From Promethearchaeota archaeon (lineage in GTDB: Archaea > Asgardarchaeota > Lokiarchaeia > Sigyniarchaeales > SOKP01), in NCBI GenBank assembly GCA_020343655.1, contig CP070805.1, positions 1,640,280 through 1,690,018 on the forward strand: a DNA stretch of 49,739 nt. The letters run 5' to 3'. Numbering within the stretch: the stretch's first letter is position 1; the number at the start of each line of letters is the position of its first letter. A program made the translations under genes and the position numbers. Below are positions 1 to 8,755 of this stretch, one piece after another. Below the pieces are notes generated by a model, which was not told the DNA's origin, did no database searches, and saw only the letters and a program-made list of their open reading frames with translations.

Positions 1-2
1 AA

Positions 3-638
3 AAATTAAATAAATTAATTTCTGGAGATCAAGAAACAGAGATGATGCTCTCTATTGAAGAATCCGAAATAGAGAAAATTGAAAAGCAAAAGGAAGAAGA
101 AGCAGCTAAACCAATAGTAAAACCTTCACTTGATCAAGATAAAGCAGCTTTAGATGATTTATTAGGATTTTTAGATGATTGGGAAAAAGAGGATGTTAAA
201 TTCGAAGAACTCGAAGCATCAATTGAAAGCGGTATTGTTTCGATTCCAAAATCAGTAGGATTAGGGATTGATAAAGAAATGAAAGAGGTTGCTGAATTTG
301 AGACATCTCAGATCTCTGAAAGCATAATAAAAGAAACTCAAACAGGATTTAAAGTATATGGGGATGAAGTTCCACCAGTTCCCCTTGATGATTATACTCC
401 AATGGAAATTGAAGAAGAAGTTGTTTCAGAAGAACCAACACCTATTTCAGAAGAACCTATAGTAACCGAGGAATTGCCCCCTCTTGATGAATTACCTGCA
501 TTTGAAGAGTTAGCTCCACCAGATTTCGAATCAGAAATATCTGCTTCTGAATATGATACTGAATTTGTATTAGAGGAAGAATCTGAAGCGCTAGGCTCTG
601 TTTTAAAAGATCTTGGATGGGATCAGGAAGAAGATTAA
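3..638 (+). CDS. acidic protein of unknown function, C-terminal part (5' truncated by window)
   Basis: The reading frame is already open at the left edge and stays open through the first in-frame ATG at 42, so this is probably the C-terminal part of a larger protein. The visible ~210 residues are dominated by Glu, Asp, Pro and Ser, with runs of acidic residues and proline-rich spacers. No globular domain, membrane segment or catalytic motif is recognisable. The last residues (LGSVLKDLGWDQEED) form a short amphipathic acidic tail. The composition suggests a disordered linker or interaction tail. I do not recognise the family, and the N-terminal domain that would identify it lies outside the window. 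If translation really starts at ATG 42 or 45, the product is 197-198 residues. Confidence 0.6.
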   Translation, partial: KLNKLISGDQETEMMLSIEESEIEKIEKQKEEEAAKPIVKPSLDQDKAALDDLLGFLDDWEKEDVKFEELEASIESGIVSIPKSVGLGIDKEMKEVAEFETSQISESIIKETQTGFKVYGDEVPPVPLDDYTPMEIEEEVVSEEPTPISEEPIVTEELPPLDELPAFEELAPPDFESEISASEYDTEFVLEEESEALGSVLKDLGWDQEED

Positions 639-792
639 AAAATCATTATAGTTTCCAGTTCCCTTCTTTAATGAGGCTGATTATAATTATTATATTTCAG
701 TATAATTAAATCTTTAAATATATTAATCTCCAATCTATATTAAAATAATTTTTATTAATAAAAAAAAAGTATTTATATTACTGTGAATCAAA

Positions 793-2160
793 ATGAGCGA
801 ATCAACTGAGATAAATAGAGTGAAAGCGAGTAATAGCAGAAAAATAACCTATGCCATGCCGAGACTTGGAAGCTCATTAGTCCTAGGAATTGAAGGATTT
901 GCTTTTTTTAATCTTTATTATTCAGGATATGGCGTTCCTGCTACTCTGGTTACTTTAGCTCAAGCTATAGGATTTATTGTCATAGGATTATCTCAATTTT
1001 TTATACCTTGGATTAGCGATGCCAAATATACTCGATTGGGTAGGAGAAAACCATATATAATTGCGTTAACTCCACTATTAGGAATTTCATTTATTTTTCT
1101 ATTCTTACCCTCCTTTATGGTGCCTGATCTTAATGATAAAATTGCTATTTTTATATGGTTTTTAGTTTGGGACATACTCTTTAAGATAAGTTATTCAATG
1201 ACAACAATATACCAAGCATGGTTAGCTGAACAATTTGAAATTTCTGAACGTCCTGCTGTTTCTCAATTTCAGAATATCTTTCTATGGATTGGAAATGGGG
1301 CAATGGGAATTGCTTCTCTCCTCATTATACCAAATTATGTAGATCAATTAAAAATAGATATATATACTTCACCCCCAATCGATTATTTGCTTCTTATCAT
1401 AATATTTGGAATAATAGCAATAGTTCTATTCTTTTTAGTAGCATTATTAATGCCAACAGAACCACATTATAAGATTGAATCAAAACCATGGGAAACTTTT
1501 AGAAATGTGTTGAAAAATAGAAATTATTTATATGTCATAATAATGATTGGTATCTCAAGTCTAGCCTGGTCAATTGTAACTGATGTAATGTTGACATATT
1601 CTAGCGATGTATTAGATTTAGGTGGTACTGATTATTATATAGTTGCTGCGTTTCTTATCATAGGGATCCTAGTTTTTTTATATATTTGGAGGAAGTTAAT
1701 ATCGGAAAAAGGGAAAAAACAAACACTCCTATATATATTCCTATTTGGAGCAGTTTTTCTTCTTTTTACATTTATGGGATTAATCCCTCTTGGCTCAGGT
1801 TTAGTTTTTGGAATAATTTTTGTCATTGGTATAGCGGGAATGCTAGGAGGATGGTATCTCTTCCCATATATTATTTATGCTGATGTTGCGGAAGATGATG
1901 AGAAATCCACCGGAGAATTAAAAGCAGGAACTTATGCAGGCTATCCAGCGATAATTCTTAATATCTTTCAAGCATTTGGAGTATTTGTTCTTGGTGTAGC
2001 TATTGATGCTTTACCATTATTAAAGGTCGGCTCTTTAGAATATTCTTTAGGATTAATCGTATGGGGGCCGATATGTTCTTTAATTTTGCTTATTTCCTAC
2101 TATTTTGCTAAAGATAAAATTACTATAGATTTTGAGTGGGAGAAAAAATCGGGAAATTAG
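793..2160 (+). CDS. MFS transporter, GPH (sugar:cation symporter) type
   Basis: A 455-residue polytopic membrane protein with about twelve hydrophobic segments. Residues about 75-88 carry the loop 2-3 signature SDAKYTRLGRRKPY, typical of the glycoside-pentoside-hexuronide:cation symporters and the related SUC/SLC45 transporters. The likely role is secondary uptake of a sugar or glycoside with a cation. A second half starts near residue 230 after a cytoplasmic loop. The ATG at 793 follows an AT-rich region with TATA-like sequence, and a run of ten T follows the stop. The gene looks monocistronic. Family-level assignment is firm; the substrate cannot be read from the sequence. Confidence 0.85.
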   Translation: MSESTEINRVKASNSRKITYAMPRLGSSLVLGIEGFAFFNLYYSGYGVPATLVTLAQAIGFIVIGLSQFFIPWISDAKYTRLGRRKPYIIALTPLLGISFIFLFLPSFMVPDLNDKIAIFIWFLVWDILFKISYSMTTIYQAWLAEQFEISERPAVSQFQNIFLWIGNGAMGIASLLIIPNYVDQLKIDIYTSPPIDYLLLIIIFGIIAIVLFFLVALLMPTEPHYKIESKPWETFRNVLKNRNYLYVIIMIGISSLAWSIVTDVMLTYSSDVLDLGGTDYYIVAAFLIIGILVFLYIWRKLISEKGKKQTLLYIFLFGAVFLLFTFMGLIPLGSGLVFGIIFVIGIAGMLGGWYLFPYIIYADVAEDDEKSTGELKAGTYAGYPAIILNIFQAFGVFVLGVAIDALPLLKVGSLEYSLGLIVWGPICSLILLISYYFAKDKITIDFEWEKKSGN

Positions 2161-2171
2161 AAAAATTATAC

Positions 2172-2187
2172 TTTTTTTTTTATTTTT
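2172..2187 (+). terminator. oligo-T terminator after the MFS gene
   Basis: Ten consecutive T followed by a second T5 tract begin about 11 bases after the transporter stop codon. Archaeal RNA polymerase terminates on such T tracts without needing a hairpin. No strong stem precedes it. Confidence 0.5.
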
Positions 2188-2200
2188 GGTTATTAATTAT

Positions 2201-2373
2201 ACAGAGGGTAAATTCTTCGAAATTATAAAAAACAGACTGCCATTAAACGATATGGCTGATATCGCCAATATTGGGAAAGTATTTTAAAAAAACCTGCAAA
2301 AATTAAAACAATTAAATCTCTTGTGAAAGATGATGATGAGTTTATTAATAAATTTCCAAAAAAATTTACTTAA
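2201..2373 (+). pseudogene. possible short coding remnant
   Basis: Two adjacent reading segments look protein-like, NRLPLNDMADIANIGKVF followed in the -1 frame by KKPAKIKTIKSLVKDDDEF and a stop at 2371-2373. One frameshift at the A-rich tract near 2287 would join them into one C-terminal fragment of about 55 residues. No start codon with a plausible signal precedes it and I recognise no family. It may be a decayed gene end or chance. Confidence 0.25.
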
Positions 2374-2425
2374 TTATAAATTAAAAGGAAATAGAAAAAT
2401 AATACAGTCTTTTTAAATCAACGAT

Positions 2426-2659
2426 TTAATATCTTCTGTCCTTTGAAATGATCTTAACGTTTAATGCTTCGGGACCTTTTCCTTCTTTAGATTCTTTTAG
2501 TTCAAATTCTACTTCATCGCCTACATCAAGTTTTTTAAACCCATCCATATCAATATTTGAGAAATGGACAAATACATCATCCATATCATCAATACTAATG
2601 AATCCATATCCCTTTTTCGCATCAAACCATTTAACGAATCCGTTTTTCTTTTCTGACAT
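2426..2659 (-). CDS. cold-shock domain protein (CspA family)
   Basis: A 77-residue single-domain protein that matches the usual length of bacterial-type cold-shock proteins. RNP1 (KGYGFI, residues 16-21) and RNP2 (VFVHF, residues 29-33) are both intact, as is the N-terminal GFVKWFDAKKG strand. The family binds single-stranded RNA or DNA through a five-stranded OB-fold and acts as an RNA chaperone. CspA-type proteins are patchy in archaea, so acquisition from bacteria is plausible, but base composition here does not differ visibly from the neighbours. It is transcribed alone, away from pus10. Confidence 0.93.
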   Translation of the reverse strand: MSEKKNGFVKWFDAKKGYGFISIDDMDDVFVHFSNIDMDGFKKLDVGDEVEFELKESKEGKGPEALNVKIISKDRRY

Positions 2660-2846
2660 TTAAAACTCTCTTATTTGTAGTTTCTATTAAAAAATAAAAT
2701 ATATTACAAATACTCTAGTTCATTTTATTAACTGTAATATTTATAGAAATTATATAGAAAAATAAATTTTAATTTTAAAACCTTTTTAATACACTTTCTT
2801 GTCTTAATAAAATCAATAAACAATCATTTACTTAATTTAAGTAGAT

Positions 2847-4205
2847 ATGATTTTCGATAAAGTTTTCGAGATATATAAGAAATATTATATATGTATTCAT
2901 TGCCTAGGTAGAATGTTTTCTCTCCTTGGTACAAATACAACTAACTTTGATAGAGGTAATTCTCTATTACTTTCAATAACTATGGAAAATCATAAAAATT
3001 ATTTATCTGGAAACGATTTTCTAAAAAAAGAAGCAGTTACTAATTTGAAATTATTAGCTGAAAATGCCAATTATTTACCCGCTCAAAAAGTTTTAGATAA
3101 TGAAGGACTTGATTACACAAAGAACCATTCAATTCAACTCTGTTATTTATGCCATGATATTTTTTCAAATATTCATAATTATATTATTAAGGCAGGACAA
3201 TCTCTTGATAAAATCGAATTCGATAGCTTTTTAATAGGTTCGAGTCCTGAATCTCTAATTATAAATCAAGAAGATAAATTTAAGACAGAATTTAATCTGC
3301 TAGAAGGAGAATCTTTCAAAAGTCATTTTAATCGCGTAGTAGGAAAAGATTTAATGATAACGCTAAATAAAACGCCAGAATTTAACAATCCAGATGTCTT
3401 AATTATATATACTTTTGGTTTTGAAGCAAATGAAGTTGAAATAGTAATAAAATCTCTTTTTATTTATGGAAGATATAATAAACTAATCAGAGGAATCCCT
3501 CAAACCCATTGGTTTTGTAAGAATTGTATGGGGAGAGGTTGTGAATTATGTAATTTTACTGGAAAACAATATTCAACCAGTGTAGAAGATCTAATAAATC
3601 CAGAGTTTATTAAAGAATCAAAAGCAACTGATTCAAAATTTCATGGTGCTGGAAGAGAAGATATTGATGTGAGAATGTTGGGACAAGGAAGACCGTTCAT
3701 CCTTGAATTAAGAAATCCAAAAATTAGAAATTTGGATTTAACGAAAATTGAAAGAAAAGTTAATAAAATTAATAGAAAAAGAATAAAAATTCAAAATTTA
3801 AGATACAGTAATAAGAAAGAAGTAATCAAACTTAAAACTGAAGCAAAAAATACAAAAAAAGTATATAAAGCAATTGTAAAAACAGAAAACAAAATATCTA
3901 AAGAATTTTTTAAGCAAAAATTAATTGAGTTAAAAAAAGTTTTTGAAAATCAAGAAATCCATCAACAGACTCCTTATAGAGTATCACATCGTCGCGCCGA
4001 TAAAATAAGAGAAAAACGTATTTATAAAATAGATGGGAAATTAATTAAACCAAACTTACTTGAATTTAAAATAGAGACACAAGGGGGAACCTACATAAAA
4101 GAACTCATCAACGGCGATGAAGGGCGTACATATCCTTCTTTTTCAGAACTTTTTGAAATGCCCCTACTTTGTAAAGAATTAGATGTGCTAGAAATCTCAA
4201 CATAG
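2847..4205 (+). CDS. pus10: tRNA pseudouridine synthase Pus10 (Psi54/Psi55)
   Basis: A 452-residue protein with the archaeal Pus10 layout. The N-terminal THUMP-containing region carries a zinc site built from CIHC (residues 16-19) and a second pair in LCYLCHDIF near residue 99. The catalytic domain contains GAGREDIDVRMLGQGRPF (from about residue 267), which includes the catalytic Asp. A further cysteine-rich segment, CKNCMGRGCELC, precedes it. Pus10 makes pseudouridine at positions 54 and 55 of archaeal tRNAs. It stands just upstream of L21e and rpo4, a frequent archaeal arrangement. Confidence 0.93.
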   Translation: MIFDKVFEIYKKYYICIHCLGRMFSLLGTNTTNFDRGNSLLLSITMENHKNYLSGNDFLKKEAVTNLKLLAENANYLPAQKVLDNEGLDYTKNHSIQLCYLCHDIFSNIHNYIIKAGQSLDKIEFDSFLIGSSPESLIINQEDKFKTEFNLLEGESFKSHFNRVVGKDLMITLNKTPEFNNPDVLIIYTFGFEANEVEIVIKSLFIYGRYNKLIRGIPQTHWFCKNCMGRGCELCNFTGKQYSTSVEDLINPEFIKESKATDSKFHGAGREDIDVRMLGQGRPFILELRNPKIRNLDLTKIERKVNKINRKRIKIQNLRYSNKKEVIKLKTEAKNTKKVYKAIVKTENKISKEFFKQKLIELKKVFENQEIHQQTPYRVSHRRADKIREKRIYKIDGKLIKPNLLEFKIETQGGTYIKELINGDEGRTYPSFSELFEMPLLCKELDVLEIST

Positions 4206-4304
4206 TATTTATTATAAACAGTTCCGTATTTCCAAAATCAAAAAATAAATAAACAATCATTCATATTTCTACTAAATTTATTAATTAGTTTTATAACAAC
4301 TAAA

Positions 4305-4309
4305 AGGTG
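4305..4309 (+). promoter_or_regulatory. ribosome binding site AGGTG before L21e
   Basis: AGGTG matches part of the archaeal anti-Shine-Dalgarno complement (GGAGGUGAUC). It sits seven bases before ATA 4317, which supports that codon as the start of L21e. Confidence 0.5.
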
Positions 4310-4316
4310 TGTAGCA

Positions 4317-4622
4317 ATAGTAAAGCACCGTGGATTCCGTACGAAAACGAGACATAAACACAGAAAAAATGTTCGTAAGAGAGGTTTAGGCTCTGTTGAA
4401 AAGTATTTAATAGATTATAATGTGAATGATAAAGTTGATATCATTACAGATCCTTCTCAACATAAGCGAGGAATGCCTCATTCAAGGTATCATGGACGTA
4501 CAGGAACAATAATTGGTCAACGAGGACGCTGCTATTTGGTTGATGTAAAGTTAGGTAACTCTAAAAAAACATTAATAATTGGAAAAGAACACCTTAGATT
4601 GAATTCTGTTTCTGTAAAGTAA
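4317..4622 (+). CDS. rpl21e: large ribosomal subunit protein L21e (eL21), apparent AUA start
   Basis: The protein reads (M)VKHRGFRTKTRHKHRKNV and continues to HKRGMPHSRYHGRTG and GRCYLVDV, the eL21 signature, with about 101 residues. The first in-frame ATG/GTG/TTG is the GTG at 4422, which would remove the conserved basic N-terminal third. Upstream in frame there is no ATG, GTG or TTG. An ATA at 4317-4319 occupies exactly the position of Met in the family's usual MV-K start, and AGGTG lies at 4305-4309, seven bases before it. I therefore annotate an AUA start. A sequencing error (ATG read as ATA) is the main alternative. The gene leads a block with rpo4. Confidence 0.85.
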   Translation: MVKHRGFRTKTRHKHRKNVRKRGLGSVEKYLIDYNVNDKVDIITDPSQHKRGMPHSRYHGRTGTIIGQRGRCYLVDVKLGNSKKTLIIGKEHLRLNSVSVK

Positions 4623-4647
4623 AATTTCGATAACCATAGGAATTATC

Positions 4648-5013
4648 ATGTCTGGAAGAAAAAAAGACGAAAAAACAGTCTCTATTCCTGAAGTAAAGGA
4701 AATAATGGAATATGTTAAGGATAGATTAGAAAAGATTGACAATGAGGAGGGAATGTCCCACTTTCAAGAAATAACATATAATTATGTTAATAAATTTGCG
4801 AAATATGATGCCAAAACTGCAAAAAAAATAATTAAATTTTTAATGGAAAAGTATGATATTGAAGAAATTTATGCTATTAATATCGCAAACATAGATCCAA
4901 ATACAGTTATGGAATTGAGAATGGTATTAGAAAAAAGTTTTACTGGTAAAACTCTAACAGATGATCAACTAGAAGTAATAATAGAAGAAATAGAAGAACT
5001 TAAATCATCTTAA
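4648..5013 (+). CDS. rpo4: DNA-directed RNA polymerase subunit Rpo4 (RpoF)
   Basis: A 121-residue protein of the archaeal Rpo4/Rpb4 family. Rpo4 pairs with Rpo7 to form the polymerase stalk that contacts emerging RNA and aids open-complex formation. The helical C-terminal HRDC-like part (KTAKKIIKFLMEKYDI, then a second helix pair ending EELKSS) is visible. It follows L21e by 25 bases and precedes a DUF655 gene, the order L21e-rpo4-DUF655-ksgA-hemK known across many archaea. The synteny makes the assignment more secure than the weakly conserved sequence alone. Confidence 0.9.
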   Translation: MSGRKKDEKTVSIPEVKEIMEYVKDRLEKIDNEEGMSHFQEITYNYVNKFAKYDAKTAKKIIKFLMEKYDIEEIYAINIANIDPNTVMELRMVLEKSFTGKTLTDDQLEVIIEEIEELKSS

Positions 5014-5087
5014 AATGAAATTTCTATCCTAATTATAAAATTTTGATTCTTTGTTATAAAATCCGAAGAATTTATAAGTCTGTTTTG

Positions 5088-5130
5088 TTTTAAATTCTAA
5101 TGAACAAGCCCAACTAATCTAGTAGTTCAT
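5088..5130 (+). other. imperfect nested inverted repeat upstream of DUF655
   Basis: AACTA and TAGTT flank a six-base centre, and an outer ATGAAC/GTTCAT pair surrounds them, in the region between rpo4 and the DUF655 gene. It could form a short RNA hairpin in the leader. No function can be assigned from sequence. Confidence 0.25.
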
Positions 5131-5184
5131 AAAAAATTAATTTTGAAATGGTAAACATAAAAGTAAAAAACAAGTTAATTTGTA

Positions 5185-5829
5185 ATGATGGAAAGAAGAG
5201 AGCGATACAGAGGTCCTCCACGAAGAAGAAGTTATCGAAGTGGACCGAGAACGAAAAAGCAATTTATCAAAAAATTTCGGGAAGTCGTTATCTTAGATCT
5301 ATTAATACATGGCCATCCCGAAGAAGATAAACCTAGTTGGGCAAAAACACCAATAGCACAAGTCCTTACTTTTCCTGATTTTGTTATATACGAAGTAAAA
5401 GTAAATAAGAATTCTGATATTCAAGTTCAAGAACAAAAAACATATGAAGAATTCTTAAATGAAGAAAAATTAAAAGAAGTTTTAAAAAAAATAGATTATA
5501 ACGATTTAACTAGTACATCCAAAGCATTAATTCAACCAATTTTAGAAAAAGAAATTATGAAATATGAAGAAGAATTTATTAATTTCTTTAATAACTCTAC
5601 ATCTATTACTCCAAGAATGCATGCTTTAAAGTTATTACCTGGGATTGGACAAAAACACATGTGGGAAATACTTGAAGCAAGAGAAAGGCAAAAATTCGGA
5701 ACATTTCAAGACATTGCTGATAGAACAAGTATTTCAAATCCAGCAAAATTAATCGCACAGAGAATTATCAAAGAACTTCAAAGAGATGTAAAGTACTACC
5801 TTTTTAGCAAGACTCAAAAATATGAATAA
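5185..5829 (+). CDS. DUF655 family protein (OB-fold/HhH RNA- or DNA-binding)
   Basis: A 214-residue protein with an Arg-rich N-terminus (RRERYRGPPRRRSYRSGPR), a central beta-rich region, and a helix-hairpin-helix motif around LKLLPGIGQKHMWEILEARE (residues about 150-170). DUF655 is a conserved archaeal family of unknown exact role that is nearly always encoded beside rpo4 and ksgA. The HhH motif and basic tail suggest nucleic-acid binding. The start is ATG 5185, or 5188 as an adjacent ATG. The stop lies five bases before the ksgA start, so the two are co-transcribed. Confidence 0.88.
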   Translation: MMERRERYRGPPRRRSYRSGPRTKKQFIKKFREVVILDLLIHGHPEEDKPSWAKTPIAQVLTFPDFVIYEVKVNKNSDIQVQEQKTYEEFLNEEKLKEVLKKIDYNDLTSTSKALIQPILEKEIMKYEEEFINFFNNSTSITPRMHALKLLPGIGQKHMWEILEARERQKFGTFQDIADRTSISNPAKLIAQRIIKELQRDVKYYLFSKTQKYE

Positions 5830-5834
5830 GTCTT

Positions 5835-6686
5835 ATGAAATTAAGAGATGTAAAACTCATTTTAAATAAGTTAGGAGTGAGTCCGGATAGGCGCTTAGGT
5901 CAAAATTTTTTAATTGATAATAATATTATCAAAAAAATTATTACTAAATCAGAGCTCCTAAAAGATGATATAATTTTAGAAATAGGACCAGGTTTAGGTG
6001 CTTTAACAGAAAAATTAGTAGAAAAAGTTAAGAAAGTATACGCTATCGAAATAGATCCTCGGCTCTGTTCATACCTTGAGAAAAAATTTTTAGAATATGA
6101 TAATATTGATATAATAAACGCTGATATATTAAACCTTGATCTCCCTATCCATAATAAGGTTGTTTCCAACATACCCTATAGTATAACTGGCCCGATTTTT
6201 GAAAAAATATTTTATAATTCAAATCCTCCTGAAGGAATTATGATTATTGAGAAAAAAATCGTCGATAGAATCTTTTATAATGGAAATTACGAGAATTTCT
6301 CAAGAATTACAGTAAGTTTTAATGCTTTTATGAAACTAAAAAATAACTTTTTTGTATCTCGAAATTGTTTCTTTCCTATACCAAATATTGATCTATCATT
6401 AATAAAAATAAGTCCAAGAGAGGAAATTAACCAATTTTTATTAAACGATGATAATAAAAATTTTTTTCTAAAATTTATTGCGGGCATTATGCCGTATAAG
6501 AATAAAAATCTATTAAATGCTCTGGAATTATTTTTAAAAAATAATAAAATAATAAAGTTTAATAAATTACGAATAAATCAAATTTTACAAACAAATAAGT
6601 ATAATAATATAAAGGTTTTTAGGTTAAAAATTGAAGAATTTATAGAATTAAGTAAACTGTTTTCTAATTTAAACGAAAAAATATGA
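5835..6686 (+). CDS. ksgA: 16S rRNA adenine N6,N6-dimethyltransferase (KsgA/Dim1)
   Basis: A 283-residue class I SAM methyltransferase. The family N-terminus RRLGQNFLIDNN is followed by the SAM-binding motif EIGPGLGALTEKL (from about residue 50) and the adenine-binding NIPY motif near residue 112. KsgA/Dim1 dimethylates two adjacent adenines in the 3' hairpin of small-subunit rRNA as a late assembly check. It sits in the conserved cluster between DUF655 and the HemK-type gene, with five- and seven-base gaps that indicate one operon. Confidence 0.95.
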   Translation: MKLRDVKLILNKLGVSPDRRLGQNFLIDNNIIKKIITKSELLKDDIILEIGPGLGALTEKLVEKVKKVYAIEIDPRLCSYLEKKFLEYDNIDIINADILNLDLPIHNKVVSNIPYSITGPIFEKIFYNSNPPEGIMIIEKKIVDRIFYNGNYENFSRITVSFNAFMKLKNNFFVSRNCFFPIPNIDLSLIKISPREEINQFLLNDDNKNFFLKFIAGIMPYKNKNLLNALELFLKNNKIIKFNKLRINQILQTNKYNNIKVFRLKIEEFIELSKLFSNLNEKI

Positions 6687-6693
6687 GAAAATT

Positions 6694-7380
6694 GTGAGTA
6701 CTATTAAATCTTTACCGGATCCGATAATAAACTGCAATAATAAAGATGTTTATCATCCATCCGATGATTCTTATTTAATTATTGATTATTTGAAGAATCA
6801 CGTTAATGAAAAATATTTTGATGATATTGATATAAAAAATATTAATAAAATCCTCGATTTAGGTACTGGAACAGGAATTATTGCAATTTTTTTACATTTA
6901 TTACAAAAGGTTAATCTAAATTTTAAAGCTGAAATTTATGGGTCAGATATCTCAAAAGAAGCGATAGAATGTGCTAAGCACAACGCAAAAGCGAATAATC
7001 TTGGAGATAAGATCAAATTTTTTATTTCCAATCTTTTTCAATCTTTTCCAAATTCTCTAAAACACTCTTTTGATATCATAATTTTTAATCCCCCTTATTT
7101 ACCATCCTTAGGAGAAAACAAATCCAAAGAATTAATTGACTTAAGTTGGAACGGGGGTAAAGAGGGATATGAAATAATTATTCAATTCCTTGATACTGCC
7201 AAAAATTTCCTTAATACTAATCATAATTGTTACATATATTTTATTAGTTCAAGTAAAACTGATTTAGGAAAATTAAATGAATTATTAAAGCAAAGAGGTT
7301 TAAATCAACAAATTTTAAAAAAAAAACATCTCTTCTTTGAAGATATTCTATTAAACAGAATAAATTTTACTAAATTTTAA
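6694..7380 (+). CDS. HemK/Mtq2-type protein-glutamine methyltransferase
   Basis: A 228-residue class I methyltransferase starting at GTG 6694. It has DLGTGTGI (from residue 55) and the NPPY motif (from residue 132) that marks N-methylation of Gln. Archaeal and eukaryotic members (Mtq2) methylate the GGQ glutamine of aRF1/eRF1; that substrate is inferred from family and from the cluster with ksgA. An early segment, VYHPSDDSYLIIDYL, matches the usual HemK N-terminus of the short archaeal form. The gene overlaps the 3' end of the convergent NurA gene by four bases. Confidence 0.9.
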   Translation: MSTIKSLPDPIINCNNKDVYHPSDDSYLIIDYLKNHVNEKYFDDIDIKNINKILDLGTGTGIIAIFLHLLQKVNLNFKAEIYGSDISKEAIECAKHNAKANNLGDKIKFFISNLFQSFPNSLKHSFDIIIFNPPYLPSLGENKSKELIDLSWNGGKEGYEIIIQFLDTAKNFLNTNHNCYIYFISSSKTDLGKLNELLKQRGLNQQILKKKHLFFEDILLNRINFTKF

Positions 7381-8681
7381 AAAGGTCTTCTGTTTCTTCT
7401 TTTTTCTAATAAATATATCCCATGTGTGCTTAAAATCCTAATTAAATTATTAAGTAATAAGTCTACTTCTTTTGGTTTAAAAATTGCTCTCCTATGAGCT
7501 TCAATTTGAGGGATTGGTAAGCCGTAACGCTCGTTCAAGCTTGATATTGGCAATAAGATTGAAGTGATTAAGTCAGCTTTCTCTGAAGCTTTTTTAAAAG
7601 AGTGCCTTTCATCCATAAAAAACTCTATTCTGCAAGGGGTATCATAATGAGCAGTTTTTAGATAAAATGCATAAAACGATAGAGGAAAGTAATATGGAAT
7701 TTCTTTTTTTATTCCAGTATCTCTTATTTTATCAATTTCTCTTTTACAATTAAAGATACATGTTCTTTCAGATTTATTAAGTAATCGGTTAAATAAATCT
7801 GTATCTGAAAAGAACTTTATTATTTGTCGATACTTGATTCTAACAAAATCAGCCAATCTTGAATGATTAGGTTTTAATAGCTGTATAGAATCAGTTAAAA
7901 GATGTGATAATGCAGAAGTTCTCGTATCTTTAATTGAACCTATTAATAATATTCCATTATCTTTACAATTCGAATATAACTTATGATATTCTCTTAAAAG
8001 TTTATCATACTTTCTAGATATTTCAGGATCTTTGGAAAACAATAGATTTATAGGCATAACTACAATTGATCCATCAATTATTATCATGTCGATGTCTGAA
8101 AATTTCCTAATCATCTTATTCAAGAGATTGATCTCCATAAATGTCATATCAATAGAATTTTTAGTATCTACTGCAGTTTCATCTTGGTTGATGAAATTCC
8201 CTTGTACAAAATAATTATTAAAACCACTTAAATCGGGATAATAGACAATTTTTGCCGCATGGTTTTTGTGAAAATTATATTTTACAGCAATGGCTTTTAA
8301 AAATGAAAAATCAACATCCATAAATTTTTTAGTCACCGAACTCCCATCAACACTAACAACATTTAATCCTCTTATATTGGCGGAGGATACATCTTTTTTC
8401 AAAAATTCTTCTTTAATATAAAATCGAGGAAAATCAACGAATTTGGAAAAATTTAATTCATCAATATTTTTTAAGACAATTTTAACAAAAGATCTTTTTA
8501 ATTTTTCAAGCGATAAATATTCATTCACAATGATTTGAAGATTTTTCAATAGAAGTTGCTCTTTAGTAAGCCCTAAATTATTAATATTTACATTATCATT
8601 AGAAAGAGTTTGAAAATTTTGCTCTTCTGAATTTAGATATTTATTCCTAATTGTCATTAAAGTACAAATAATAGAATTCAT
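7377..8681 (-). CDS. nurA: NurA-domain 5'-3' nuclease
   Basis: A 434-residue protein with the two acidic DGS motifs of NurA nucleases: VVSVDGSS (Asp112) and MIIIDGSIV (Asp203). A third region, SIKDTRTSALSHLL, and the late segment PIPQIEAHRRAIF agree with the family. NurA works with the HerA ATPase in end resection with Mre11-Rad50. No herA, mre11 or rad50 lies in this window, so the partnership would be with genes elsewhere. It is longer than the typical ~340-residue NurA because of an N-terminal helical region of about 100 residues. Confidence 0.8.
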   Translation of the reverse strand: MNSIICTLMTIRNKYLNSEEQNFQTLSNDNVNINNLGLTKEQLLLKNLQIIVNEYLSLEKLKRSFVKIVLKNIDELNFSKFVDFPRFYIKEEFLKKDVSSANIRGLNVVSVDGSSVTKKFMDVDFSFLKAIAVKYNFHKNHAAKIVYYPDLSGFNNYFVQGNFINQDETAVDTKNSIDMTFMEINLLNKMIRKFSDIDMIIIDGSIVVMPINLLFSKDPEISRKYDKLLREYHKLYSNCKDNGILLIGSIKDTRTSALSHLLTDSIQLLKPNHSRLADFVRIKYRQIIKFFSDTDLFNRLLNKSERTCIFNCKREIDKIRDTGIKKEIPYYFPLSFYAFYLKTAHYDTPCRIEFFMDERHSFKKASEKADLITSILLPISSLNERYGLPIPQIEAHRRAIFKPKEVDLLLNNLIRILSTHGIYLLEKRRNRRPF

Positions 8682-8755
8682 AATAATAATAATGAGATGC
8701 TTAATTTTTTGATTTACACGGATTAATCGAATACAATACTAAAAGAAAAACGGCT

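Noticed and set aside
5148-5330. 60-codon ORF overlapping the start of DUF655
   Set aside because: It is an out-of-frame shadow of the conserved gene and has no family resemblance.
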